Shown here: piece by piece, positions 1-9,515 of the stretch | Layout: each line of letters opens with the position of its first letter | Numbering within the stretch: position 1 is the stretch's first letter | Source of the DNA: Bacteriovoracaceae bacterium | GTDB taxonomy: Bacteria > Bdellovibrionota > Bacteriovoracia > Bacteriovoracales > Bacteriovoracaceae | DNA: 64,000 bases | Direction of reading: 5' to 3' | Assembly (NCBI GenBank): GCA_017858255.1 | Contig: JAFMBV010000007.1 | Span: 1-64,000, forward strand | The notes under the pieces: generated by a model | Seen by the model: only the letters and a program-made list of their open reading frames with translations | Told to the model about the DNA's origin: nothing | Databases searched by the model: none | Translations under genes and position numbers: made by a program

Positions 1-100
1 CCATGTTATCCTCGCTCTTCTAAAAAAACGCTTTCCCAAGGTAAGTGATAACAGCTTAAAAGACCGCTACCGTGTTCTTCTGGCATGGTGTGGTGGGTAA
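1..100 (+). CDS. 3' end of an unidentified protein
   Basis: The frame starting at base 2 is open from the window edge and reads 32 residues to a TAA at 98-100. The visible tail is basic and hydrophobic and ends in Leu-Leu-Ala-Trp-Cys-Gly-Gly. It lies 73 bases upstream of queE on the same strand, so it may be the previous gene of that transcription unit. The fragment is too short to assign to a family, and chance read-through of an open frame cannot be excluded. Confidence 0.35.
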   Translation, partial: HVILALLKKRFPKVSDNSLKDRYRVLLAWCGG

Positions 101-173
101 AAGGTTTAAGGGAACCCTATAATTGGTTTCAAGGGACTAGGAACTTTCCCGAGAGCATGTTATAACCCGTGTC

Positions 174-875
174 ATGAACACCCCACTGTCTATAAATTCT
201 ATTTATCGCGCAACGGAAGGAGAAGGCCAGAATTTAGGCCAGACTCAGGTCTTTGTACGCTTTCAAGGCTGTGCGATAGGCTGCGTGAATTGTGACTCCA
301 AAGATACTTGGGACTTTCCTCTGACTGGAACAATGGCCATGGGCGAGGTTCTCGCTGCCGTTATAAAACAAGACATTGGTAACTCCAAAAGAGTCAGCAT
401 TACTGGTGGTGACCCCCTTCATCCAAAAAATACTCCTAGCGTTCTTGAACTTGTAAAAGAACTTAAGGGGCGAGGTTATTGGATTAATATTGAAGCAGCA
501 GGAACAAGAATCGTTCCTGAAATTTTTGATCTCGTTAATTTTATATCTTTTGATTTTAAAACGCCCTCAACTCATGTGCGTCCAAACCGAGATCTATTTA
601 AAAAATTGCATGAGCAGTATCTTGGTAAATTCCAAATAAAAGCAGTCATAGAAACTAGAGAGGACTTTGAAGCCACTTACAATTTTAGAGATGAGTTATT
701 TCCTGAAGGTCATAACTTCTCTTGGTTTCTTACTCCGAGTTATAATTTAGGCGAAGATTTTCCCTTGGAACGTTTTCAGAACGTGATTGAGTGGAATGAA
801 GAAGTTGGTGGACCCTTTCGAGTGGTTGGTCAGCAGCATAAATGGCTCTTTGGACCCGATAAAAAACAGGTTTAA
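174..875 (+). CDS. queE: 7-carboxy-7-deazaguanine synthase (radical SAM)
   Basis: QueE converts 6-carboxy-tetrahydropterin to 7-carboxy-7-deazaguanine, a step towards queuosine in tRNA. The 233-residue protein has the family opening YRATEGEGQNLG (11-22), then the radical SAM cysteines Cys33, Cys37 and Cys40 in a C-x3-C-x2-C arrangement typical of QueE. It also has the SAM-binding ITGGDP motif near residue 77. Length is in the usual range for the family. The chosen ATG has no clear ribosome binding site, but no better start precedes the conserved region. No other queuosine gene is visible in the window. The stop overlaps by four bases with the convergent gene at 872-1108. Confidence 0.93.
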   Translation: MNTPLSINSIYRATEGEGQNLGQTQVFVRFQGCAIGCVNCDSKDTWDFPLTGTMAMGEVLAAVIKQDIGNSKRVSITGGDPLHPKNTPSVLELVKELKGRGYWINIEAAGTRIVPEIFDLVNFISFDFKTPSTHVRPNRDLFKKLHEQYLGKFQIKAVIETREDFEATYNFRDELFPEGHNFSWFLTPSYNLGEDFPLERFQNVIEWNEEVGGPFRVVGQQHKWLFGPDKKQV

Positions 876-1108
876 GAATTATCTTTTATGTAGTCATTAG
901 GATCTTTAAACTTCTTTTTAATTCTTGGACCGATCTGGTCTCTCTCTTCTTTTCTCTTTTTCTTTTCAGTAAAAAATCGTAGAAGAAATAATGCGGCGAA
1001 ACCGAGAGGGGAAAGTGCTGCTATAGTAACGGCGATAGGGGATTCTCTATCAAATAGGAGAAAGTAGATACCGCAGGCGACGGTTGCGATAAAAATAAAG
1101 GCCTGCAT
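872..1108 (-). CDS. small membrane protein, unknown function
   Basis: A 78-residue protein with two hydrophobic stretches (about residues 3-18 and 26-45) followed by a strongly basic tail rich in Lys, Arg and Glu. It is probably an inner-membrane protein with two helices and a cytoplasmic C-terminus. Its ATG shares one base with the stop of the upstream gene (TAATG), so translation is probably coupled to the 157-residue protein at 1108-1581. Its own stop overlaps the end of queE on the other strand. I recognise no family. Coupling and composition support a real gene. Confidence 0.6.
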   Translation of the reverse strand: MQAFIFIATVACGIYFLLFDRESPIAVTIAALSPLGFAALFLLRFFTEKKKRKEERDQIGPRIKKKFKDPNDYIKDNS

Positions 1109-1581
1109 TAGAATAGCTTGTCTTTGTTAATTACTTTATCAAGGAAATCATTCGATTCATTAACTTCATTAACTTCATTTAACTGATCATTAACAGTCAA
1201 TTCATGCGATGGATTGTTTCCGGATTGAGAGCTTGCTTCAACCTCGCGGACTTCGAGCATTTCTTGGCCATATTCATCAAGTGTAGTCAAAGAGACTAGG
1301 CAGTAATTTAGCTCGTTGGCCTCCTTAAGTTCTTGATCGGAATTTGTTTGTGCTACTACGACGAGTCGGTGATCTGCAGGAAGTTTCTTGAGGGCAACTT
1401 TAATAAGCCCCTTAACCTTGCTGACTGATGGTGTACAAAAAACTGCATATCGCTTTTGATTATTAGGATTATAGGCAATAAAGTTCCAGAGTGTGGATTT
1501 ACCTTCAGACATAGTGACATCAAAGTCAAAGGCCTTAAAGGTAAGTGTACAAGTTGTTATAAACTTTCGATTCATTGTCAT
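1108..1581 (-). CDS. hypothetical protein with acidic Asn/Glu-rich tail
   Basis: A 157-residue soluble protein of unknown function. The first 105 residues look like a compact alpha/beta domain (strand-like LVVVAQ and YCLVSL segments). The last 50 residues are acidic and low in complexity, with repeats of Asn-Glu-Val/Ser. An AAGGA sequence lies about nine bases before the ATG at 1581. The first gene of a two-gene unit with the small membrane protein, it is read from the short gap after the sdh operon terminator. An ORF on the opposite strand (1456-1701) is a shadow. Confidence 0.6.
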   Translation of the reverse strand: MTMNRKFITTCTLTFKAFDFDVTMSEGKSTLWNFIAYNPNNQKRYAVFCTPSVSKVKGLIKVALKKLPADHRLVVVAQTNSDQELKEANELNYCLVSLTTLDEYGQEMLEVREVEASSQSGNNPSHELTVNDQLNEVNEVNESNDFLDKVINKDKLF

Positions 1582-1670
1582 TGGCTTTTATCCTTGGATG
1601 TAAGCTTAACGGTAATTAAATTAATTTTCATTAGAATAATCTTAAAAACTGGCCTTGATTTAATTTCGGC

Positions 1671-1703
1671 AGAAGAAAACTTAAGTACTTTAGGTATTTA
1701 AGT
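1671..1703 (-). terminator. candidate terminator of the sdh operon
   Basis: Just after the stop of the thioesterase gene on the minus strand there is an inverted repeat. Its outer arms are ACTTAA/TTAAGT and its inner arms TAC/GTA, with one mismatch and a five-base loop. On the minus strand it is followed by TTTTCTTCT. The stem is AT-rich, so it would be only moderately strong. Confidence 0.45.
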
Positions 1704-1710
1704 GGGAATT

Positions 1711-2154
1711 TTAAGGTAAATACTTCTTCAAGTTTTCTTGATCTAAATCGTAGAGATTAAAGGTACCCTGTCCTTTGGCAACAATTGTTGTTTGACTGAG
1801 TATTTCCCCGCTTGTCACGACGAGGCTTTTTCCGACAAAATCTATTTTGGCATTGCCTCTTAATAGATCTCCAACTTTAGCTGGCTGGAGAAAATTAATT
1901 TTAAATTCAACAGTCGAACATAATTTACCAATACTCACGGCCTTCTCTAATGCCGTAATTCCAAGAACAGCATCCATCATACCCGCCAAAACACCACCAT
2001 GAGAAATACCGGGACGGCTTGTATGTTGCTCTTGAACTTCTAAGTCATATTCTAAATGACCACTTTCATTCACTCTTAAATCAAGGCCTAAGGTGCGGTC
2101 AAACTCACACATATTCTTAAAGAGGCTTAAAAGTTCTTGAGAGGTTAGATTCAT
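1711..2154 (-). CDS. PaaI-like hotdog-fold thioesterase
   Basis: A 147-residue single hotdog-domain protein, presumably hydrolysing an acyl-CoA or similar thioester in the cytoplasm. The region around residues 50-62 (GISHGGVLAGMMD) is the PaaI-type catalytic stretch, with His followed by two Gly and an Asp in the central helix. The later segment VEFKINFLQPAKVGDLL is the usual strand pair of the family. The start overlaps the end of the SprT-like gene by four bases (ATGA), so it is the last gene of the sdhCAB transcription unit. The substrate cannot be inferred from sequence. Confidence 0.85.
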   Translation of the reverse strand: MNLTSQELLSLFKNMCEFDRTLGLDLRVNESGHLEYDLEVQEQHTSRPGISHGGVLAGMMDAVLGITALEKAVSIGKLCSTVEFKINFLQPAKVGDLLRGNAKIDFVGKSLVVTSGEILSQTTIVAKGQGTFNLYDLDQENLKKYLP

Positions 2155-3263
2155 GAAGACTCCAGAAGTTTGCCTTTATTTCCTTGAGATACACCGGGGC
2201 GTAACTTTATATTGCGCCCATCATTTTTTCCCTTTGCCATCGCCCCTTGATCTAGTGTTGCAGATGAAGATTGCTGGCGAGAAAGTCTCGGAAAGGCCAA
2301 GCGGACTCGTTCTTTTAGTTGATTTTCGAGGACCATCAGGTCCTTTCCTTGGGGTGAGGACTGTAATCCCTGACGCTCTAGGCGCAACTTTTCACTAAGG
2401 CCTTGGGCCAAGCCGAGTAGATAGCTATTTTTCTTCTTAAGGCCTTTAAATTGATTCTTCTTTTTAGCGATATCCCAAAGCCGTTCAAATTCCAAAGCAA
2501 TATGCTTTGCCATATAGTCGGCAATTTCTACATTTAAGCGACTTCCCACCACGTCGATGCTGACGCCCTCGCGGTTGCGATTAAGGACAGGTTGGACGTG
2601 AAAATATTGGAGAATGTCGTATAGACCATTAATTGTAGCATTCAGTCTTTTTGCACGATAAGCGGATAGAACGACAGTTTCACTGAGTTCGTCTTCACTA
2701 CAATTTAAATTTTTCAGATTATATTTGATAAGGTAACTGTTGGCCCTTATCGTCGCGGCTTCTGCTTCATGTGGGTTTTCACTTTGAGAGAGTGCCATTA
2801 ACTTCTCGATTTTACTTTTGATTTTCTCAAACTCTGGATTGTTTGGTGATGCCAAATTTTCTTCTTCTAGAATAGAGTAAGCACGACTTACATCTTCTCC
2901 CCAGCGAAAGTTTTTGCAAGTATTTTTAAACTCCTCACCATGTGGAAGAAGGCCATGAAAGTGTTCGCCATGGAGGAGAAATGTATAAAGGTGCGCAAGT
3001 TCATGGCGTAAGATATTTTCAATAACATCATCTTTTGCCAAATACATGAGTTTCTTATGAAGCCCAATTTGATAACTGCCAGAGTGAAAGTAACCAAGAT
3101 TTTTTGGATCTTCAAAAACAACAAAGTGAAGAGGGTACAGGAAGCCTCGCCAGACAAAGCGGCTCTTACGAACATCAAGACCCATTTCATTTTTCATGAT
3201 GAAATGGGTCTTGGCCTTTATTTTAACTAAAAAACTTTGAATGGTTTTTGAATAAACCAGCAT
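2151..3263 (-). CDS. SprT-like zinc metalloprotease domain plus DUF2786
   Basis: A 370-residue cytoplasmic protein with two recognisable parts. Residues about 1-130 hold a zinc-peptidase-like region with HELAH (87-91) and a downstream HGEEF (108-112), matching the HExxH plus third His layout of SprT-type domains. Residues about 145-185 match DUF2786 (KIEKLMALSQSENPHEAEAA and onwards). The C-terminus is basic, glutamine-rich and probably disordered. It starts only five bases after the sdhB stop and overlaps the thioesterase gene. No catalytic role in the TCA cycle is expected, so its presence in this operon is unexplained. The start is chosen for the tight spacing; the ribosome site is weak. 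Confidence 0.75.
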   Translation of the reverse strand: MLVYSKTIQSFLVKIKAKTHFIMKNEMGLDVRKSRFVWRGFLYPLHFVVFEDPKNLGYFHSGSYQIGLHKKLMYLAKDDVIENILRHELAHLYTFLLHGEHFHGLLPHGEEFKNTCKNFRWGEDVSRAYSILEEENLASPNNPEFEKIKSKIEKLMALSQSENPHEAEAATIRANSYLIKYNLKNLNCSEDELSETVVLSAYRAKRLNATINGLYDILQYFHVQPVLNRNREGVSIDVVGSRLNVEIADYMAKHIALEFERLWDIAKKKNQFKGLKKKNSYLLGLAQGLSEKLRLERQGLQSSPQGKDLMVLENQLKERVRLAFPRLSRQQSSSATLDQGAMAKGKNDGRNIKLRPGVSQGNKGKLLESS

Positions 3264-3268
3264 GGTCT

Positions 3269-4039
3269 CTATGACTTAGAAACCACAGCAGACTTAAAAT
3301 ACTCTCTATTCATACGGGCAATATTGGAGATATCAATTCCTTTTGGACATGATGCCTCACACTCTGCTTCGTTAGTACAGTTTCCAAAACCAAGCTCATC
3401 CATTTTCTCGACCATGGCCTGAGCACGCTTATCTGACTCAAGTTTACCTTGAGGAAGAAGGGCCAGTTGTGAAATTTTAGCGGAGACAAAGAGCATGGCC
3501 GAAGCGTTTTTACAGCTAGCAACGCAGGCGGCACAGCCAATACAGGCAGCAGCATCCATCGCCAAATCGGCATCTTCTTTTGGAACGAGAATCTCGTTGG
3601 CATCCTGGGCATTACCTGTGTTCACGTTAACGTAACCACCTGCCATAATGATTTCATCAAAAGCAGAGCGATCAACCATAAGGTCTTTCACAACAGGAAA
3701 AGCACGGGCGCGCCATGGTTCAATTACAACGGTGTCACCATCGTTGAATTTTCTCATATGAAGCTGACAGGTTGTTGTTTCACTTTCAGGTCCATGGGCC
3801 TGGCCGTTAATCATTAGAGAGCACATGCCACAGATACCTTCACGACAATCATGATCAAAGGCGACTGGATCTTGGTTTTCAACAACAAGCTTCTCATTAA
3901 GCTGGTCCATCATTTCTAGGAATGAGGAATCTGTTGATACTCCTTCAAGGGTATAATCAACCATTTGGCCTTTGTCTTTGCCATCTTTTTGGCGCCAGAC
4001 TTTAAGGTTCAGAGTCAATTGTTTTTCTTCTGAGCTCAT
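3269..4039 (-). CDS. sdhB: succinate dehydrogenase/fumarate reductase iron-sulfur subunit
   Basis: The 256-residue electron-transfer subunit passes electrons from SdhA to quinone. Three cluster motifs are visible: Cys65, Cys70, Cys73 and Cys91 for the [2Fe-2S] cluster; Cys166, Cys169, Cys172 and Cys176 for the [4Fe-4S] cluster region; and Cys221, Cys227 and Cys231 for the [3Fe-4S] region with the CPKGID signature. Length fits the long type-B form found with a single cytochrome b subunit. It lies 12 bases after sdhA and is followed five bases later by the SprT-like gene. Direction of reaction (succinate oxidation or fumarate reduction) cannot be decided from sequence, but nearby sucCD favours the oxidative cycle. 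Confidence 0.95.
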   Translation of the reverse strand: MSSEEKQLTLNLKVWRQKDGKDKGQMVDYTLEGVSTDSSFLEMMDQLNEKLVVENQDPVAFDHDCREGICGMCSLMINGQAHGPESETTTCQLHMRKFNDGDTVVIEPWRARAFPVVKDLMVDRSAFDEIIMAGGYVNVNTGNAQDANEILVPKEDADLAMDAAACIGCAACVASCKNASAMLFVSAKISQLALLPQGKLESDKRAQAMVEKMDELGFGNCTNEAECEASCPKGIDISNIARMNREYFKSAVVSKS

Positions 4040-4051
4040 TTAGTATTCCTC

Positions 4052-5977
4052 CTATTTGTACGATCTCTGAGTAAGAGGGACGTTATCAAATGATAATTCT
4101 TCAATGTTACGGATAGGCGTTTGCTCATCACCAGAAAATTCCCATGCGGCAACGTGAGCATAATTGTCATCATCACGGAGTGCTTCATTTTCTTCAGTTT
4201 GAGACTCTTCACGAAAGTGACCACCACAAGATTCATTTCTCTCAAGAGCATCGCGTGCCATAAGCTCGCCAAGTTCTAGGAAGTCAGCCACTCTGTTTGC
4301 TTTTTCAAGCTCTACGTTGAGACCAACATCTGTTCCTGTCACTTTTACGTCTTTCCAAAATTCTTTTCTTAGGTCAGAGATTTCGCTAATCGCTTTTTCT
4401 AGTCTTTCTTTATTTCGGCTCATTCCTACGCGTTCCCACATAATGTTTCCGAGGTCTCTGTGGAATGAATCTACTGAGCGTGTACCTTTTACATTTAAAA
4501 GACGGCTAAAACGATCCTTTGATTCTTTTAGACACTTATCAAACTCAGGGTGATCATCTCCAACCTTGTCAGTCATAAGGTTTTCAGTAACCAAGTAATT
4601 TCCTAGAGTGTATGGAATAACAAAGTATCCATCAGCGAGACCTTGCATGAGAGCAGAGGCACCGAGACGGTTTGCACCGTGATCAGAGAAGTTGGCTTCA
4701 CCAAGAGCAAAGGTTCCTGGAACAGTTGTTTGAAGATTATAATCAACCCAAAGGCCACCCATCGTGTAGTGAACGGCCGGGAAAATTCTCATTGGCGTTT
4801 TGTACGGGTCCTCATCGGTAATACGGTTGTACATTGTGAAAAGGTTACCGTAGCGATCCCTAACGGCATCTTCACCGTCTCTCTTTATAGCATCAGCAAA
4901 GTCGAGGTATACTGCAACTCCTGTTTTACCAACTCCACGACCTTCATCAACAGACTCTTTTGCTCTTCTTGAAGCAACGTCACGAGGCACGAGGTTCCCA
5001 AAAGAAGGATAAATTCTTTCAAGATAATAATCTCTCTCTTCTTCTGGAATATCATTAGGAGCGCGTTTATCACCTTGTTTCTTTGGTACCCAAACACGGC
5101 CATCATTTCTAAGAGACTCTGACATGAGAGTTAGCTTAGATTGATTCTCACCGTGAACGGGAATACAAGTCGGGTGAATTTGGGTGAAGCAAGGATTGGC
5201 AAAGTTCGCGCCTTTCTTGTAGGCCTTCCATGCAGCAGAACCGTTTGAAGTCATCGCATTAGTAGAAAGGAAGTAAACGTTTCCATAACCACCTGTGCAA
5301 AGTAAGACAGCATCAGCGGCCCACTTTTCAAATTCACCAGTCACAATATTTCTGGTAATAATTCCACGAGTTTTACCATCTACTACAACAAGGTCAACCA
5401 TTTCACGTCTTGTGTGAATTTTCACTTTGCCTTTAGCGGCTTCTTTCATCATGGCAGAATAAGCACCTAGAAGAAGCTGCTGGCCTGTTTGACCTCGAGC
5501 GTAGAATGTTCTTGAAACTTGAGCTCCACCAAATGAACGGTTAGAAAGAGTTCCACCATATTCACGAGCGAAGGGCACTCCTTGAGCAGCACATTGATCA
5601 ATAATGCCGTTAGCTACTTGAGCTAGACGATAAACATTAGATTCACGAGCTCGGTAGTCACCACCTTTTACCGTGTCGTAAAAGAGACGCCATACGGAAT
5701 CACCATCATTTGGATAGTTCTTAGCAGCGTTGATACCACCTTGGGCAGCAATAGAGTGAGCTCTCCTCGGAGAGTCTTGAATACAGAAGGCATCAACGTT
5801 ATAGCCGAGTTCTGAAAGAGTTGCTGATGCAGAGGCACCCGCAAGACCAGTTCCCACAACGATCACCTTAAATTTTCTTTTGTTAGAAGGGTTAACGAGC
5901 TTCATTTTGAAGCGGTGGTTATCCCATTTTTCTGTGACTTTTCCCTCAGGGACTTTTCCATCGAGTTTTTTAGTCAT
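4052..5977 (-). CDS. sdhA: succinate dehydrogenase/fumarate reductase flavoprotein subunit
   Basis: A 641-residue flavoprotein that oxidises succinate to fumarate. An N-terminal dinucleotide-binding segment ([17 protein letters not shown], about 38-54) is followed by AHSIAAQGG, where His74 is the expected covalent FAD attachment site. Downstream are the substrate region around [12 protein letters not shown], the RDVASRRA arginine stretch and HYTMGG. The open frame extends 28 codons upstream of this start, but that extension overlaps sdhC. The ATG at 5977 has AAGGAG nine bases before it and shares one base with the sdhC stop (TAATG), so it is chosen. Gene order is sdhC-sdhA-sdhB. Confidence 0.96.
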   Translation of the reverse strand: MTKKLDGKVPEGKVTEKWDNHRFKMKLVNPSNKRKFKVIVVGTGLAGASASATLSELGYNVDAFCIQDSPRRAHSIAAQGGINAAKNYPNDGDSVWRLFYDTVKGGDYRARESNVYRLAQVANGIIDQCAAQGVPFAREYGGTLSNRSFGGAQVSRTFYARGQTGQQLLLGAYSAMMKEAAKGKVKIHTRREMVDLVVVDGKTRGIITRNIVTGEFEKWAADAVLLCTGGYGNVYFLSTNAMTSNGSAAWKAYKKGANFANPCFTQIHPTCIPVHGENQSKLTLMSESLRNDGRVWVPKKQGDKRAPNDIPEEERDYYLERIYPSFGNLVPRDVASRRAKESVDEGRGVGKTGVAVYLDFADAIKRDGEDAVRDRYGNLFTMYNRITDEDPYKTPMRIFPAVHYTMGGLWVDYNLQTTVPGTFALGEANFSDHGANRLGASALMQGLADGYFVIPYTLGNYLVTENLMTDKVGDDHPEFDKCLKESKDRFSRLLNVKGTRSVDSFHRDLGNIMWERVGMSRNKERLEKAISEISDLRKEFWKDVKVTGTDVGLNVELEKANRVADFLELGELMARDALERNESCGGHFREESQTEENEALRDDDNYAHVAAWEFSGDEQTPIRNIEELSFDNVPLTQRSYK

Positions 5978-6651
5978 TATTGAACTCCTTGTAAGAAACA
6001 GTAGATAGGCAATGACGAGAAACCACCAAAGATCGTAATTGCATAAATCGTCGAAAGGCACCTTAGGACGGTCGTGTATTTAGGGTGGTTAAAACCTAAT
6101 GATTGAAAGGCACTCCAAAAGCCATGGCTGATATGAACCCCAATAAAGGCCATCGATACAATGTAGCCAAAAGCAAAGGCTTTATTTTGAAACTCTTCAA
6201 TTATTAGCCTGTAGAGGTCTCTCATTTCAACGTCACCATAAGTAACCGAGTAATGTGCTCCGAATTTGAAGTGAATTATATGAAGAACGATAAAAATACC
6301 AATAACAATACCTGTGATAGGCATTGTTGAAGAAGCGAAAGTTGAGCCTCTTCCAGTAGGTTGCTTCATGTAGTAACCAACTGGTCTTGCTTTTTTATTC
6401 TCAATAGTGAGGACCATGGCCAGGCCGAGGTGAAGCAAGAAGATGCCCATAAGAACCGCTTCCGCCACATAAATAAGGGGGGTAGAGGTTAGCTTGTAGG
6501 CATAAGTATTAAAGGCTTCAGGACTCACAAAGATGAGAAAGTTACCAATCAAATGAGTAAGAAGGAAGCCACACAGTAGGAGGCCAGTTAATCCCATCAG
6601 CTGCTTCTTTATAACCGAAGAAGTGAGGACTTTTAAAAATCGTTCAAACAT
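5977..6651 (-). CDS. sdhC: succinate dehydrogenase cytochrome b558-type subunit
   Basis: A 224-residue membrane anchor with five hydrophobic helices, the length and layout of the single, fused type-B cytochrome b subunit that replaces separate SdhC and SdhD. Histidines within or near the helices (THLIGN, LLHLGL, LHIIHF, VHISHG) are candidates for binding two haems. It anchors SdhAB to the inner membrane and passes electrons to quinone. The ATG at 6651 follows AAGGAG at ten bases; a longer frame upstream is not supported. It is the first gene of the operon. Confidence 0.9.
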   Translation of the reverse strand: MFERFLKVLTSSVIKKQLMGLTGLLLCGFLLTHLIGNFLIFVSPEAFNTYAYKLTSTPLIYVAEAVLMGIFLLHLGLAMVLTIENKKARPVGYYMKQPTGRGSTFASSTMPITGIVIGIFIVLHIIHFKFGAHYSVTYGDVEMRDLYRLIIEEFQNKAFAFGYIVSMAFIGVHISHGFWSAFQSLGFNHPKYTTVLRCLSTIYAITIFGGFSSLPIYCFLQGVQ

Positions 6652-6708
6652 GGCGGATGCACTCCTTAAAAAAAGTGAATAAGAAATATTAAAATTTTTG
6701 AATTCGTC

Positions 6709-6714
6709 ATTATA
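6709..6714 (-). promoter_or_regulatory. candidate -10 element for sdhCAB
   Basis: A perfect TATAAT on the minus strand sits about 58 bases upstream of the sdhC start. The hexamer at the 17-base spacing is poor (TCTTCA), so the match rests mostly on the -10 box. The same 258-base gap must also hold the promoter of the divergent LysR gene, and the LysR product could regulate from here. Confidence 0.35.
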
Positions 6715-6909
6715 GTAACTTATGTAGGGCATGAAGATAAGGAATTTTATCGGTCTTTTTGAGACACCGTGCGCTTGTTTAACAAAAAATCACATTATCA
6801 AATTAAGGCTAATTTACCCCTTAATAACTTTTATCGATTGAAGACTTTGCTGCTTGCCCTTTATTCCTTAAACTATTGATGAATCTTAAAACTTCTAGAG
6901 GATCCTAAT

Positions 6910-7770
6910 ATGGCCATGCTGCCCAATGCTAATGACCTTCACTTTTTCTTGGAAATAGCCCAAACGGGTAACCTTTCTCGCGCGGCAGAGCGCTTAGGGG
7001 TGAGTCAACCGGCCTTGAGCCAGGCGATGAAAAGGTTAGAGACCAGTTTTGAAAATCAACTCTTACTGCGCTCCAAGTCAGGAGTCGTCTTGACTAAGGC
7101 GGGGGAAAAGTTGAGCTATAAGGCACGCATGTTGTTAGAAGCTTGGCAGGAAATTAAGGATGATGCACTTAAAGATGAAGATCAGGTGAGGGGGGTCTAT
7201 GGAATTGGCCTCCATTCTTCAGTTGCACTTTATACTCTGCCCTATTTTGGCGCGGAAATTTTAAATGACTTCCCCAATCTGGAACTTAAATTAGAGCATG
7301 ATCTATCGAGAAAAATTACAGAGAAAATTATCTCTTTTAAACTCGACTTTGGGATTGTCGTTAATCCCGTAAGCCACCCTGATCTAGTTATAAAAGAACT
7401 CTTCAATGACGAAGTATCCTTTTATAAATCAAAGAAAATTAAAAAGGAAAATGAGGGCGTTTTAATTTCTGAACCTGACCTAAGTCAGACGCAAGAGCTT
7501 CTCAACCAACTACAAAAGAAAAAAATTACATTTGAACGTATGGTGACTTCTTCAAACCTTGAAGTGATTAAAGCGATGGTTGTTAGTGGAGCTGGGGTTG
7601 GAATAGTTCCTGGTCGCGTTATGGGGGCAGATTCTAAAAAAGTTGAAAAACTCACTAAGTTACCAACTTTTAAGGATAGAATTTGTCTTGTTTACCGTCA
7701 TGATGTTCAAAAATCTCTTGCTGCTCGCAGTCTAAGCCAATTCATCATTAAGAAACTTGGAAATGTATGA
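6910..7770 (+). CDS. LysR-family transcriptional regulator
   Basis: A 286-residue regulator. The first 65 residues form the winged helix-turn-helix of the family (FFLEIAQTGNLSRAAERLG, then SQPALSQAMKRLE), and the remainder is the two-lobed periplasmic-binding-protein-like effector domain. It is divergent from the sdhCAB operon, which makes that operon a natural target, but it also overlaps the following unknown gene by four bases (ATGA) and may act with it. The ligand is not predictable. An in-frame ATG two codons downstream is an alternative start. Confidence 0.9.
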   Translation: MAMLPNANDLHFFLEIAQTGNLSRAAERLGVSQPALSQAMKRLETSFENQLLLRSKSGVVLTKAGEKLSYKARMLLEAWQEIKDDALKDEDQVRGVYGIGLHSSVALYTLPYFGAEILNDFPNLELKLEHDLSRKITEKIISFKLDFGIVVNPVSHPDLVIKELFNDEVSFYKSKKIKKENEGVLISEPDLSQTQELLNQLQKKKITFERMVTSSNLEVIKAMVVSGAGVGIVPGRVMGADSKKVEKLTKLPTFKDRICLVYRHDVQKSLAARSLSQFIIKKLGNV

Positions 7771-9047
7771 AGACCTATCTTGAATTAGAGTTTGTGAACT
7801 CTCTCAAGGGAGAACAGGACAATACTCCTTTCAAACTAAGATGGGCCGTTCTTGATAAGTCATATGCAACTTTATGGCTGAGAAGTCTTTTTCAGTCCTT
7901 TAAAAAGAAAGAGCCTGCCTATTTTAGATTCACTGGTTTTAAAAACTCCCCAAAGGACATGAGCTTCTTATCAAAAAAACTTAACAAGGCCATCGATATC
8001 ATTAATCAAGATGGTCTTTACCGGATAGAAGAACGGGCGCAAGGTACTTTCTCCCAAGACTTTGCAAACGTCATTCATCATCATTTTGAAGTGCTTTTTG
8101 GAGATGCAAAAAATTTTTCAGACCTTTATAAAAACTCTAGTCCCGTGGGACAGGGGGCAATATCTGACCTCAATCATTGTATTCACGATATGGAAGCTCT
8201 TACCCGCTCACAGGAATTTACAACCTCTACTCAAGGAATTGTTTTAGAAATATTAGATCGGAAGCAGTATTGGTTAACAGACGATGTCCTAAAGGACTTT
8301 ACGTTTGATATAGAATTTGGGGACTTGCTGCTACATTACGGACTGGTTGGGAAAACCTGGTGGGAAGTCTTTCTTGATAAAGACGAAGATATCTTTCCTG
8401 AGGCAATAAGACCCTTAGATGTATTAGGTGGCGAGTTTGATATTCAGTTTTCCAATAAATTGGTTTCACCGTCCTTAGTTCGTGAGTTCTATGAGTTTTT
8501 AAAATCACATGGTCAAGATCCATCTGATCCTAAGCTTGCTCTCGGCTTTTTACCTTTGGCCAAGTTGGAAATGCCAGATGGCCTGTCCAAGGATGAAATA
8601 AGTAAAAAGATTGGGGAGCGATCGGGCATAAAAGGGATGAGAATTTATGAGGAAGGCCGTGAATGGATAAATGTAGATCTTAGCGAATCTGCCACGATTA
8701 ATGATGGCTTCTTTCACGTCAATTCATTGATTGTGTTAAGGGGAAATGATTCAATTCCAATACGACCTGTACCCATTCAAGCTTTCTATATTAGTGGAGA
8801 GGGACCTCGAACTGTCTTGGCTGAATCGTTGTTCTCTGGTCCTTATATTGATGGTGGCCACAGTATTTCTCTCATTGTTCCCAAAGATGGGCAAAGTGTT
8901 ATTTTAAAATGCGGCTCTGCCCCAAGAGGGTTAAATGCCAGTAATGACATCTTAATTAGTCCCGGGGAAAGCGTTCATTTGAGTTTCAATAATCACGGAA
9001 GCTATAATGTTATCAAATTCCCTAAGTCCAAAGCGGAAAACTCTTAG
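7767..9047 (+). CDS. hypothetical protein, translationally coupled to LysR
   Basis: A 426-residue soluble protein with no signal peptide or membrane helix, and no family that I recognise. It overlaps the LysR gene by four bases, so the two are co-expressed. The N-terminal half is rich in charged and aromatic residues. The C-terminal 110 residues (from about 310) have an alternating beta pattern with many Gly and Pro that could be a beta-sandwich or cupin-like fold, but without a clear metal site. A role linked to the regulator is inferred only from the coupling. Confidence 0.7.
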   Translation: MKTYLELEFVNSLKGEQDNTPFKLRWAVLDKSYATLWLRSLFQSFKKKEPAYFRFTGFKNSPKDMSFLSKKLNKAIDIINQDGLYRIEERAQGTFSQDFANVIHHHFEVLFGDAKNFSDLYKNSSPVGQGAISDLNHCIHDMEALTRSQEFTTSTQGIVLEILDRKQYWLTDDVLKDFTFDIEFGDLLLHYGLVGKTWWEVFLDKDEDIFPEAIRPLDVLGGEFDIQFSNKLVSPSLVREFYEFLKSHGQDPSDPKLALGFLPLAKLEMPDGLSKDEISKKIGERSGIKGMRIYEEGREWINVDLSESATINDGFFHVNSLIVLRGNDSIPIRPVPIQAFYISGEGPRTVLAESLFSGPYIDGGHSISLIVPKDGQSVILKCGSAPRGLNASNDILISPGESVHLSFNNHGSYNVIKFPKSKAENS

Positions 9048-9139
9048 ACGATGAAGTATTTTTTGACTGGTCTTTTCTGGTGGTATTCTCCAGTATTACC
9101 TTAGGAAATTATACGTCTAGGTACCATCAGGAGGTCCTC

Positions 9140-9370
9140 ATGAAAAAATTATTATTCTTATTACTAAGTTTATTGTTGACAGGAAATATTCTTGCTCACT
9201 GTGGCTCATGCGGAGTCGGTGGAAGTGCTGATGACCACAAAGAAGAAGAAAGTAAAGATCATCATGAAAAAGACGAGCGCTTTGAAGAAGCACAGAAAAG
9301 AAAAGACGCAATGATGAATGATGAAGATAATGATTCAGAAGACGAAGGTGATCAAGACTCTGATGATTAA
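9140..9370 (+). CDS. small exported acidic, His/Cys-containing protein
   Basis: A 76-residue protein with a signal peptide of about 19 residues (MKKLLFLLLSLLLTGNILA) whose predicted cleavage exposes His-Cys-Gly-Ser-Cys-Gly at the new N-terminus. The rest is almost entirely Asp, Glu, Lys and His and ends in a run of acidic residues. The ATG at 9140 follows AGGAGG at the right distance; a longer open frame upstream has no such site. The composition suggests metal binding in the periplasm, which is inference. It sits just upstream of a persulfide-dioxygenase-like gene. Confidence 0.75.
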   Translation: MKKLLFLLLSLLLTGNILAHCGSCGVGGSADDHKEEESKDHHEKDERFEEAQKRKDAMMNDEDNDSEDEGDQDSDD

Positions 9371-9515
9371 TTGTTCTTAGTCATAAAAAAAATAGAAAGG
9401 GAGTCTTTGTTAAGCGTTACACGAAGGTTTCCTTTCTTGAATTGAAAAGCTGATGTTTATCATTGGCAATATTTAAATATTATAGAAATATAAAGCTTAG
9501 AAACTAGGACGAGTA

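Noticed and set aside
1456-1701. 81-codon plus-strand frame antisense to the 157-residue protein
   Set aside because: Shadow of the minus-strand gene and of the adjacent hairpin region.
4643-4972. 109-codon frame antisense to sdhA
   Set aside because: Lies wholly inside the conserved sdhA coding sequence; a shadow frame.
9397-9440. Inverted repeat AGAAAGG/CCTTTCT after the small acidic gene as a terminator
   Set aside because: The loop is about 30 bases and no T tract follows.
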